From NCBI GenBank assembly GCA_019314085.1, contig JAFCZZ010000073.1, positions 1 through 7,083 of the forward strand: 7,083 nt of DNA, in the 5' to 3' direction. Positions 1 to 5,328 of this stretch are shown piece after piece. The notes below the pieces were generated by a model. It was given only the letters and a program-made list of their open reading frames with translations, did not search any database and had not been told where the DNA came from. The stretch is from Deltaproteobacteria bacterium (GTDB lineage: Bacteria; Desulfobacterota; Syntrophia; Syntrophales; UBA2210). How positions within the stretch are numbered: the stretch's first letter is position 1; each line of letters begins with the position of its first letter. The translations under genes were made by a program, and so were the position numbers.

Positions 1-279
1 GTCCGTCCCCCAGCGGCGGGTCTCGTGCGGGAGGTTGAGGTACACCAGGCAGCGGGTCTTGACCCCGAATATCACCTGGTCCAGGCGGTTGAGCGCGAGG
101 GGCTTGAGGTCCTCGAGGTCCTCGGGCCCCGACTCGGTGTTGGGGGAGATCTTCTCGCTCCACTTGTGGATGTAGAGCGCCTGCTCGCGCTGGCGGACGT
201 AGTAGAAGCGCCACGTCTCGGTCTCCGGGCTGTACAGTCGCAGGTAGTCGCCCTCTATGTGCCACCTTCCGGTTTCCAT
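1..279 (-). CDS. Hypothetical protein, N-terminal 93 residues (gene cut by left window edge)
   Basis: An ATG at 279 opens a frame that stays open to position 1, giving 93 residues; the 3' end is outside the window. The start is supported by AGGGGG ending 6 nt upstream, a one-mismatch Shine-Dalgarno match at the spacing used throughout this strand. The visible protein is rich in charged and aromatic residues (it begins METGRWHIEGDYLRLYSPE and continues with W/Y/F-rich stretches) and has no signal peptide or membrane segment. The start resembles a small beta-rich domain (alternating W, I, Y, L, L, Y), followed by an acidic ED-rich turn near residues 50-58. I do not recognise the family. It follows the 103-aa structural-like gene by 38 nt and probably belongs to the same operon. 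Confidence is good that it is coding, but no function can be given. Confidence 0.72.
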   Translation of the reverse strand, partial: METGRWHIEGDYLRLYSPETETWRFYYVRQREQALYIHKWSEKISPNTESGPEDLEDLKPLALNRLDQVIFGVKTRCLVYLNLPHETRRWGTD

Positions 280-317
280 TCGATGCCCCCTGTTTTTTTA
301 TTCCGGGGCCCGGGCGC

Positions 318-629
318 TCACTCCCCGATGGCCACGAACGTCAGCGTGTGCGACCCGGCCGCCGCCACCGGCGCCCCTGCGGTGGCGAGGTTGTACGCGG
401 TCAGTGAGGCGTAGTTGTCGTAGCTCCCCGGGGCGTTCACCGAGACGAACACGGCGGTCCCGATGGCCGGGCTCTGGACCATCAGCGCCTGGATCGTGCG
501 GAGCTCGACGTCGCTCGAGTGCACCGCCTCGCTGGCCGGGGCTATCGTCATGCGTCCCTGGACTACTCTTGCCCCGACTCCGTGCGGGGGGACTGTCTTC
601 CCCTTCAGGTCTATCGTGTAGGTCGCCAT
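318..629 (-). CDS. Small putative virion structural protein, 103 aa
   Basis: The ATG at 629 is preceded by AGGCGG ending 7 nt upstream. The product begins MATYTIDLKGKTV, is made of short alternating hydrophobic strands, is rich in Ala, Val, Thr and Ser, has no Cys and ends with HTLTFVAIGE. This architecture resembles a recurrent family of about 100-residue phage structural proteins: a beta-strand start, a segment with the sense of 'extended, seen in S-x-D-V-E-L-R-T-I', a Y-D-N-Y and L-T-A-Y-N core, and a terminal T-L/V-x-F-x-A-I-G strand. The resemblance is from memory of the family pattern, not an alignment, so the structural role is an inference. It lies 13 nt after the 185-aa gene and upstream of another partial gene, as expected for a structural cassette. 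It could instead be an unrelated small beta-sandwich protein. Confidence 0.8.
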   Translation of the reverse strand: MATYTIDLKGKTVPPHGVGARVVQGRMTIAPASEAVHSSDVELRTIQALMVQSPAIGTAVFVSVNAPGSYDNYASLTAYNLATAGAPVAAAGSHTLTFVAIGE

Positions 630-642
630 GAGGCTACCGCCT

Positions 643-1200
643 TCACACCGGTTTCTTCGATATCAGCAGCTTCTGCTTGGCCAGGGCGAACCCGAGGGGC
701 TTGATTATCTGCGGCCCGGTCGAGTTCACGAGCACCTCGACCTTCACCGGGGTCTCCTGGGGTATTATCAGTCCGCGCTCGTAGATCACCGCGGGCTCGT
801 CGTAGAGGTCTATCTCCCCCTCGATGTTCACCACGGGCAGCTTCTCCGGCCCCGCCTCCACGTATATCGCCGACACCCGCTTGACGGTGCTGGGGAACAT
901 CCACCCCACGAGGCCTATGTAGACGTCCTCGATGGTCGTCTGGTCGATCAGCGACTGCCAGCCGGTGTTCGACAGGGTGAAGTTCCACGTCTCCGCGGTC
1001 CCTGAGGTCGTCCCGAGGTTGAAGAACGGCTTCCGTATCGGGGTCTCGCCGAACTCCCCTGCCGCGGGGAAGAAGCCTCCGAACTTCAGTCCCCACGCCT
1101 CCTCTGCGGCCCTGATCGCCTGGTTCCGTGTGTCCTCCCACGCGCTCAGAAACTCGGGGTACTCCCGCTTTATCTTCTGGTACTCAACTATTACGGGCAT
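643..1200 (-). CDS. 185-aa protein, candidate coat or major structural protein
   Basis: The frame is open further upstream, but the real start is the ATG at 1200: it has a perfect AGGAGG ending 6 nt upstream, follows the previous stop by 2 nt, and upstream translation in this frame is the R/G/P-rich shadow of the 90-aa gene. The first 40 residues are a charged amphipathic helix (MPVIVEYQKIKREYPEFL onward); the rest is predominantly beta, with strands such as WNFTLSN, EDVYIGLVGWMF, RVSAIYVEAG, EKLPVVNIEGEIDL and VKVEVLV, ending in KQKLLISKKPV. No enzyme motif, Cys, signal peptide or membrane helix is visible. A helix followed by a beta-rich domain, a very strong ribosome site and an adjacent 103-aa structural-like gene fit a virion or other assembled protein. 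That role is an inference; the family is not recognised. Confidence 0.85.
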   Translation of the reverse strand: MPVIVEYQKIKREYPEFLSAWEDTRNQAIRAAEEAWGLKFGGFFPAAGEFGETPIRKPFFNLGTTSGTAETWNFTLSNTGWQSLIDQTTIEDVYIGLVGWMFPSTVKRVSAIYVEAGPEKLPVVNIEGEIDLYDEPAVIYERGLIIPQETPVKVEVLVNSTGPQIIKPLGFALAKQKLLISKKPV

Positions 1201-1202
1201 CG

Positions 1203-1475
1203 CTATCCTCCTATCATTTTGGTGGCGCCGACCGTTCGCGCTACCTCCCCGGGCTCCTTCGCCCCCTGCCCGACCACCGCCGAGAGCCTGGGCGCGCCCG
1301 GGAGGATCTCCTCGACCCGCCTGAACACCTCCGCCGGCCTGCGGAGGATGTCGTCGGGGCTCGAGGGTGCCCCCAAGCTCGGGGCGGGGAGCATCTGCGA
1401 GATCTTCGGCGCTCCTGCCGGGAGCCTCATCTCGATGTCTGCCAGCATCCGCTTCACTTGGGTTACGGGATCCAT
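1203..1475 (-). CDS. Hypothetical 90-aa Ala/Pro-rich helical protein
   Basis: The ATG at 1475 follows the stop of the 92-aa gene by 6 nt, with AGGTGA upstream overlapping that stop, so the two genes are probably translationally coupled. The protein starts MDPVTQVKRMLADIEMRL, an amphipathic helix, then a Pro/Ala/Gly/Ser-rich middle, a second charged helix (PAEVFRRVEEILPG, about residues 47-60) and a flexible Gly/Ala/Val tail ending KMIGG. It has no Cys, no membrane segment and no recognisable domain. The first helix shares the V-K-R-M sequence with the N-terminus of the neighbouring 92-aa protein, which may indicate a divergent tandem duplication or a common partner, though the match is too short to prove it. 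Being just upstream of the strongly translated 185-aa gene, it could be a scaffold or accessory assembly protein; this is speculative. Confidence 0.75.
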   Translation of the reverse strand: MDPVTQVKRMLADIEMRLPAGAPKISQMLPAPSLGAPSSPDDILRRPAEVFRRVEEILPGAPRLSAVVGQGAKEPGEVARTVGATKMIGG

Positions 1476-1481
1476 CGTGAC

Positions 1482-1760
1482 TCACCTGAAGCGCGGGGCC
1501 TTCGGGGCCTCCGGGAGCTCGGGCGGAAAGCCCGTCTCGCGGACGGGAACCTCAAACGCCCCGGCGATTCCCTCGTTCAGGGAAGACGCGGCCTTTTGGA
1601 GGGCGTCCCCCAGCTCGTCGAGCGCACGGTGGAGCTTCGGGGCCTCGATGGCCTCCGGGGGTTGGTCCAAAATCTTCATGACGCTTTCGCCGGCGTCTTT
1701 GACCATTCCTAAAAGCTCTCCCACCATCCGCTTTACTACCGCATGCGGTCTTCGCTCCAT
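1482..1760 (-). CDS. Hypothetical 92-aa helical protein, first gene of the downstream operon
   Basis: The ATG at 1760 lies 25-29 nt downstream of a TATA-like element (1785-1791) with no Shine-Dalgarno site in between, so the mRNA is probably leaderless and this start is well placed. The protein is almost entirely alpha-helical in appearance: helix 1 roughly residues 6-32 (VVKRMVGELLGMVKDAG), a Pro break (QPPEAIEAP), helix 2 roughly 42-66 (LHRALDELGDALQKAASS), then a C-terminal tail with GFPPELPEAPKAPRFR. It has no Cys or catalytic signature. The family is not recognised. As the first gene of the block that runs into the 90-, 185- and 103-aa genes, it shares their regulation; its promoter carries the same 17-bp element as the protease operon. 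The Pro-rich FPP tail echoes segments in the 78-aa and 106-aa proteins. Confidence 0.8.
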   Translation of the reverse strand: MERRPHAVVKRMVGELLGMVKDAGESVMKILDQPPEAIEAPKLHRALDELGDALQKAASSLNEGIAGAFEVPVRETGFPPELPEAPKAPRFR

Positions 1761-1779
1761 ATCGCTAAAGATTCGACCT

Positions 1780-1798
1780 CCGGCTTAAAAATACCAAC
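1780..1798 (-). promoter_or_regulatory. Archaeal-type promoter (TATA box) for the 92-aa gene operon
   Basis: Reading the minus strand, a T/A-rich TATTTTTAA element occupies 1793-1785, in a local AT-rich island within otherwise GC-rich DNA. Its centre is about 28-29 nt upstream of the ATG at 1760, the usual archaeal TATA-to-start-site distance, so transcription would begin at or next to the initiator codon. The 17-bp element at 1799-1815 ends directly upstream. The assignment rests on position and composition only; no transcript data are available here. Confidence 0.65.
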
Positions 1799-1815
1799 GA
1801 CACAAAAGTAATTAC
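1799..1815 (-). repeat. 17-bp conserved upstream element, copy 1 (GTAATTACTTTTGTGTC on the minus strand)
   Basis: This 17-bp sequence is identical to 6663-6679 and in the same orientation. On the minus strand it begins with the 8-bp perfect palindrome GTAATTAC followed by TTTTGTGTC. Its first bases overlap the TAA stop (1812-1814) of the 73-aa gene. The TATA element of the next gene starts 5-7 nt after its last base. A fixed place upstream of a promoter suggests a binding site for a transcription factor; its T4 run could also help end the upstream transcript. Confidence 0.8.
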
Positions 1816-2033
1816 CTCGCGCGCTCGAGGGCGAGCCTCGGGATTGGGGGGTAGGGCGGCGGGAGCGGGAGGAGGTCGGCGGCCCCGGCCCCCCTGAGGA
1901 GTTCGGCGGCCTCCGCCCACATCGGGATGCTCTGGAATATCTGGTGCCCCATCATCGCCACCCCGAACAGCAGGCGCTCCAGCGGGGCGAAGGTCTTCGC
2001 GAGCCTGATGGGGTCGACGCGCTCCTCGGGCAT
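1812..2033 (-). CDS. Hypothetical 73-aa protein, last gene of the protease operon
   Basis: The ATG at 2033 shares one base with the TGA of the transglutaminase-like gene (TGATG) and has GGAGG ending 7 nt upstream, so translation is coupled to that gene. Frame-open sequence upstream of this ATG is the G/R/P-rich shadow of the preceding gene and is excluded. The protein begins MPEERVDPIRLAKTFAPLE and has one moderately hydrophobic helix (LLFGVAMMGHQIFQSIPMW, about residues 21-39), another helix near 40-50 and a proline-rich LPLPPPYPPIPRL tail. The hydrophobic stretch contains His and Gln and is more likely a buried or interfacial helix than a clear transmembrane span. The family is not recognised. 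Its position last in the operon, coupled to a protease-fold gene, suggests a partner or substrate of that enzyme, which is only an inference. Confidence 0.78.
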   Translation of the reverse strand: MPEERVDPIRLAKTFAPLERLLFGVAMMGHQIFQSIPMWAEAAELLRGAGAADLLPLPPPYPPIPRLALERAR

Positions 2034-2479
2034 CAGATAACCTCCGCGAGCGAGAATAAATTGTCTATCGGGGCCGGGACCTCCCGGTCCCTGTATATGT
2101 GGACGAGCTCCAGGTACCCCCTCAGCGGGAGCTCCGAGCGGGGGAACTCCTGCCCCATCGCCGGGTCGTACACGCGCCAGAGCGGCCCCGCCTCGCTCCA
2201 CACGTGGAACACCCCGAGCGCGACCCCGTAGTTCAGCCGGGCGCGGGTCCCCATCGCCTCCAGGATCGAGGCCAGAAGTACGGCCTGGTCCTCGCAGTCC
2301 CCGTCCCCCAGCTCGAGGGTGAGGCCGGGGGGCTGCCACACGTCGGTCCGGAGCTCCGGCCTGTACCTTATGTTATTCCTCACCCACTCGTACGCCTCGC
2401 GCGCGCTCCTGAACCGCCGCGCCAGGTCCGAGACCTCCCAGGGCCGGATCAGCGAGCCCTTTCCGGCGAACGGGAGCAA
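2033..2479 (-). CDS. Transglutaminase-like cysteine protease-fold protein, 148 aa
   Basis: The TTG at 2479 is the best start: AAGGAGG ends 6 nt upstream and the preceding TGA is one base away. The product carries the transglutaminase-like catalytic triad in order: Cys62 in GDGDCEDQAVLLASILEAMG, His92 in VFHVWSE and Asp105 in WRVYDPAM. The approach to the Cys (DVWQPPGLTLELGDGDCED) matches the style of bacterial transglutaminase-like cysteine proteases. Family members hydrolyse or transfer amide bonds; at 148 aa this is a minimal catalytic domain without accessory domains. There is no signal peptide or membrane helix, so it should act in the cytoplasm or a particle. It sits two genes downstream of a subtilase, pairing two unrelated protease folds in one operon. 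All three triad residues being intact argues for an active enzyme; whether it is a protease or a cross-linker cannot be told from sequence. Confidence 0.9.
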   Translation of the reverse strand: MLPFAGKGSLIRPWEVSDLARRFRSAREAYEWVRNNIRYRPELRTDVWQPPGLTLELGDGDCEDQAVLLASILEAMGTRARLNYGVALGVFHVWSEAGPLWRVYDPAMGQEFPRSELPLRGYLELVHIYRDREVPAPIDNLFSLAEVI

Positions 2480-2480
2480 T

Positions 2481-2801
2481 TCACGCCTCCTTGAAGGTCT
2501 TGAGGACCGCCAGGCCCGATGGAAGCGCCTTGTTGTCCTCCAGGAAGCGCTCGAACTCGTCGGGCCTGAGCCGCCTGCGGATCTCGGCGAAGTGCATGTC
2601 GGCGAGGGCGTCCCCGGCGACCGGCACGAGGTCCGCCAGGTCCTCGAGCACGGCGTGCCTCAGAACCTCGCGCTGGCGGTCGTCCAGCTTCGGCGGCACG
2701 GGGGGGAACCCGGGCAGGCTGAGCTCCGGGAGCTCGATCCCCACGAGGGGGACCCTGAGCCTCGGGAGGATCCGCTGGGGCTTCAGGATCTCCTCCGGCA
2801 T
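2481..2801 (-). CDS. Hypothetical 106-aa protein
   Basis: The ATG at 2801 follows the subtilase TAG by one base, with GAGG ending 7 nt upstream, so it is likely coupled to the subtilase. The first 38 residues are proline-rich and probably extended (MPEEILKPQRILPRLRVPL, then LPGFPPVPPKL). The rest looks helical: DDRQREVLRHAVLEDLADL (about 39-57), a short VPVAGDALADMHFAEI segment, and a charged RRRLRPDEFERFLEDNK region followed by an ALPSGLAVLKTF helix. There are no Cys residues, no signal peptide and no catalytic motif that I recognise. The FPP-containing proline-rich start recalls tails in the 78-aa and 92-aa proteins. The place directly between subtilase and transglutaminase-like enzyme suggests a chaperone, partner or substrate of one of them, but no function can be assigned. 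Confidence 0.85.
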   Translation of the reverse strand: MPEEILKPQRILPRLRVPLVGIELPELSLPGFPPVPPKLDDRQREVLRHAVLEDLADLVPVAGDALADMHFAEIRRRLRPDEFERFLEDNKALPSGLAVLKTFKEA

Positions 2802-2802
2802 G

Positions 2803-5214
2803 CTAGAACCTCGAGAGTCTCATCAGCCCCCACCCCACCGCGATGCTCTTGCGGTAGCGCCCGAAGAGCTCGCGGTGGAGGTCCGTCTCGTACGGGTCCG
2901 CGGCCGCGAGCTCGTCGGTGAAGGTCTCCCTTAGGGCCCGCTTCACGTCGTCCGAGCTGCCGACCACCCCGTCGGAGAGCAGGCACGCGATCAGGGCGGC
3001 CACGTGGGGCGTGGACTGGGACGTGTTGTGGCAGAACATGCCGTTGGCTATGAAGTTGTGGGTGCTGTCCACCGTCAGGTCGTACACCTCCTCCTCGCCG
3101 GCATATTCTATCTCCCTGATGGATTGGAAACCTATGCGACCGGTATCGGCGAGCCTCTCGGCCTCTCCGCGTCTTGCCGGATCCGGTCTTGTGTACTTCA
3201 GCCCGTTTCTAACGTACAGGCAATATGTCTCGACTTCCTTAGGTGCCTTGCTGTTCGGTGGTTTTGATATCCTTCTTCGCTTGTAGGGTCTTGACAGCGA
3301 GGTGAACCCGAGCTGTTGCAACAGGATCCACAGCTTTATTATCAAGTCCTTGCCCCCGCACTCAAATGCCACTGCCCCGTCCCTGACGTAGCCGTCCGCA
3401 TCGATGTATCCTTGAACGAATGCAAGCTTCTCATTAGCTGGTAAAGTGAAGACCCAGTCGGGAATCGTCTTCTCCCTTGCCGGTCTTTTCAGCCCCAGCT
3501 CGACCAACAGCTCCCCGGCGGACTTGGAGCAGAACCTCCAGTACCCCATGTGCTTTCTCCACTTAGCGCCAAACAGTTTCGCTCCGAGTTCGAGGTAGTA
3601 GTTGACCTTGCCTTTGTCGTCCGCCGCTAGGTAGACAATGTATGAGCATCCACCGACTTCCGTGACCCACCCGTCTCCTAGGAAATAACCGAGCCAGCGC
3701 GCAAGACCTTCCCCGATCCCTCGCTTGGCATTTGAGGGTAGCTTCTTAACGATCGCAACGGCGACCTTGTCCTTGTACCTCATCAGATCCCCGATGGCCA
3801 TCCAAGCCAGCCTACCCCCTATGAGCACGAGCAGTGGGTGGTTAAGGGTAGCGTACAGCTCCTTGTTCCTCGTTCTAATGCGGTACACAGGTTTGACTCC
3901 CGTGCGCCACTTTCTGACCACTCTTGCTGGGGATATCCCAAAGCCGTTGAACGTGGGTATGACATCGCCTTCTTCTATGTCGTCGAGGTATCTTGGTTCC
4001 TCGAACGTTGGTATTATGGCGTCGGCTCTGATGCATCCGTGCATGCCGCCCGTGAGGTCCTTTATCCCGTCGTAGAAGCCCTCGAACCACCCGGACGCGC
4101 CGCTCCATATTATCTCGTCGGGCTGCGAGCCGCTCACGGCCCTCCCTCCCCCCAGGCACGAGCAGTCGGGCTTGATTAGCTCGCCGCCGTGGCGGGCGAG
4201 GAGCGAGCGCCACTCGCCCTGGTGCTCCCCGTCCCACTCCGAGCCCGGCCCGCGCGAGCTCCAGTGGGCGGGCGCGAAGTCGTCCATCACGGAGGCCGAG
4301 GCGCAGCACACGGACTTCAGCGCCACCCCGGGGGCCCCGACCGTCCACGGGTCGTGCCCCGAGTTCCCCGCCGCTATGGCGAAGATCACCCCGCGCTCGG
4401 ACAGCTCGTTCACGATCCTGCACTCCACGTCCCCCTCCACCGAGTCCCCCTGGGCGGGCCCTCCGAGGCTCATCGAGAGGAGGCGGGCCCCTCGGTTGAC
4501 GGCTATCTCTATGGCCTTCAGGACGCCCTCCGTCGACCCCGTTCCCGGGAAGGTGTTCAGGCACTTGACGTGGATCGACCGCTCCACCGCGGGGGCGCCC
4601 CCCACCAGGGGGCCGTAGGGGGAGAGCCCGTACGCCCCGCAGACCGCGTTGTGGCACCACGAGCCGTGGGAGTGCCCGTCCTGGGGGGGCTCGGGTATCA
4701 CCGTGTGCTCCTCCAGCTTGGACAGGTTCCCGAGGTGCTCGGGGGTGTGCGCCGGGGACCCCGTGTCGAGCACGGCGACGCGGACCCCCTCGCCGTCCCT
4801 GGTGGGCCGGTCCTTCACGATCCCGAACGTGTCCGAGGTCGTGAACACGCGTATGTTCACCAGCGGGTTGACCCCGGCGAAGGGGTAGGCCAGGTTCCCC
4901 AGGGCCTTGAGCAGCGAGGCCGGGCCGGGCAGGATCTCGGGGACCGCCTCGGGCGGGGTCACGATTCCGGGCACCCCCACCTCGCCCAGGAGCTCGTCGA
5001 AGACGGTGGCGAAGAGGGGCACGCGCGGGGGCCTCGTCGTCATCCCGCCCGCCGCGCGGGGCATGGACTTGTGCACCATCCGAACCCCCTCGATGCGGGT
5101 CACCTGCTCCAGGAGCTCGGGGGGGATGGGGGAGGGGATGAACGCGTAGTCCAGGATCCGGGACACGAGCTCGCGGACGGGCCTGAGCCCCATCTCCTCG
5201 AGCTGGGAGAGCAC
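2803..5214 (-). CDS. Subtilisin-like serine protease (S8 family) interrupted by an intein at the catalytic serine motif
   Basis: Coordinates use the first conventional start, GTG at 5214 (803 residues; numbering below from there). The catalytic residues are Asp150 (VAVLDTG), His183 (HSHGSWC), oxyanion Asn284 (AAGNSG) and Ser732 (TSQSTPHVA). Residues 394-730 are an intein; removing it joins Gly393 to Thr731 and restores G-T-S-Q-S-T-P-H-V-A. The spliced protease is 466 residues from this start. GTG 5214 is probably not the true start: residues 1-52 look like an I9 propeptide lacking its first strand and the beginning of its first helix, and 33 further in-frame codons supply them (see 5215-5313). 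No signal peptide or membrane helix is visible, so action inside the cell or a particle is likely. A long linker (about 60-135) separates propeptide from catalytic domain. Known subtilases are made as zymogens inhibited by the propeptide; here splicing adds a second requirement for activity. Confidence 0.95.
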   Translation of the reverse strand: MLSQLEEMGLRPVRELVSRILDYAFIPSPIPPELLEQVTRIEGVRMVHKSMPRAAGGMTTRPPRVPLFATVFDELLGEVGVPGIVTPPEAVPEILPGPASLLKALGNLAYPFAGVNPLVNIRVFTTSDTFGIVKDRPTRDGEGVRVAVLDTGSPAHTPEHLGNLSKLEEHTVIPEPPQDGHSHGSWCHNAVCGAYGLSPYGPLVGGAPAVERSIHVKCLNTFPGTGSTEGVLKAIEIAVNRGARLLSMSLGGPAQGDSVEGDVECRIVNELSERGVIFAIAAGNSGHDPWTVGAPGVALKSVCCASASVMDDFAPAHWSSRGPGSEWDGEHQGEWRSLLARHGGELIKPDCSCLGGGRAVSGSQPDEIIWSGASGWFEGFYDGIKDLTGGMHGCIRADAIIPTFEEPRYLDDIEEGDVIPTFNGFGISPARVVRKWRTGVKPVYRIRTRNKELYATLNHPLLVLIGGRLAWMAIGDLMRYKDKVAVAIVKKLPSNAKRGIGEGLARWLGYFLGDGWVTEVGGCSYIVYLAADDKGKVNYYLELGAKLFGAKWRKHMGYWRFCSKSAGELLVELGLKRPAREKTIPDWVFTLPANEKLAFVQGYIDADGYVRDGAVAFECGGKDLIIKLWILLQQLGFTSLSRPYKRRRISKPPNSKAPKEVETYCLYVRNGLKYTRPDPARRGEAERLADTGRIGFQSIREIEYAGEEEVYDLTVDSTHNFIANGMFCHNTSQSTPHVAALIACLLSDGVVGSSDDVKRALRETFTDELAAADPYETDLHRELFGRYRKSIAVGWGLMRLSRF
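3025..4035 (-). other. Intein with LAGLIDADG homing endonuclease domain, 337 aa, inside the subtilase
   Basis: The boundaries are Cys394 (TGC, 4033-4035) and Asn730 (AAC, 3025-3027), with Thr731 as the +1 extein residue. Splicing motifs are complete: block A starts CIRADAIIPT; block B is TLNH (Thr456, His459); block F is VYDLTVDSTHNFIANGM; block G ends FCHN with penultimate His729 and terminal Asn730. A two-motif LAGLIDADG endonuclease domain lies between them: LGYFLGDG (508-515) and VQGYIDADG (600-608), with the acidic metal-binding residues Asp514 and Asp607 kept. Splicing and homing therefore both look functional. Base composition is lower in GC than the host gene: hand counts of 60-base lines starting at 3241, 3721 and 3841 give 30, 31 and 30 G+C, against 47, 38 and 47 for lines starting at 4201, 4501 and 4921. 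This supports separate, fairly recent acquisition. Confidence 0.95.
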
Positions 5215-5313
5215 GTAGTCGGCGCGCTCCCGCCGGACCTCGACGACGCACCGGATGAGCCCGGGCGGGTCGCGCCCCAGCCGCTCGCGCAGGAGGGGGG
5301 AAAGCCTGGCCGT
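5215..5313 (-). other. Probable N-terminal extension of the subtilase, starting at an ACG codon
   Basis: Thirty-three codons in frame with the subtilase precede GTG 5214, and the frame is closed further up by the TGA at 5329-5331. They encode T/M-A-R-L-S-P-L-L-R-E-R-L-G-R-D-P-P-G then LIRCVVEVRRERADY, which reads straight into VLSQLEEMG. Together this gives the beta-alpha-beta-alpha-beta order of an I9 subtilisin propeptide: strand LIRCVVEV, helix ERADYVLSQLEEMG, strand RELVSRILDYAFIP, helix PPELLEQVTRIEG, strand VRMVHKS. Starting at GTG 5214 would remove the first strand and cut the first helix. No ATG, GTG or TTG occurs in these 33 codons; the only start at Shine-Dalgarno spacing is ACG at 5313. 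The full product would be 836 residues before splicing. Confidence 0.65.
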
Positions 5314-5328
5314 TTTCTCACCTCCTCC
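5314..5328 (-). promoter_or_regulatory. Strong Shine-Dalgarno site that points to an ACG start
   Basis: The minus strand reads GGAGGAGGTGAGAAA immediately after the TGA of the 276-aa gene. GGAGGTGA is a full match to the 16S 3' end. Counting from the last G of GGAGG (5321), 7 nt separate it from ACG at 5313, the same distance seen for ATG starts in this window. The only standard start codon nearby, GTG at 5321-5319, is out of frame and lies within the site itself. Confidence 0.75.

Noticed and set aside
292..300. Run of seven T's as a terminator, or its minus-strand A-run as a promoter
   Set aside because: T's are on the plus strand while all genes are on the minus strand, so it cannot end their transcripts; as a TATA box it is only about 17 nt from ATG 279, which instead has a Shine-Dalgarno-like site. 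Weak flanking C/G runs could pair, but nothing supports a function.
643..1485. Extended 280-aa version of the 185-aa protein
   Set aside because: The first 95 residues are a shadow of the 90-aa gene; ATG 1200 has a perfect Shine-Dalgarno site and fits the 2-nt gene spacing.
2783..2986. Small minus-strand frame of 67 codons at the end of the subtilase
   Set aside because: Shadow frame: arginine- and glycine-rich, overlapping the subtilase C-terminus and the start of the 106-aa gene.
5212..5214. GTG 5214 as the true start of the subtilase
   Set aside because: It has no Shine-Dalgarno site (the upstream bases are GCGCGCCGACTAC) and would cut through the first helix of the propeptide; kept only as a conventional coordinate.
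3875..5251. Minus-strand open frame of 458 codons overlapping the subtilase
   Set aside because: It is a different frame of the subtilase gene; its translation is R/G/A/P-rich and contains no recognisable motif, while the overlapping frame has a full catalytic triad.
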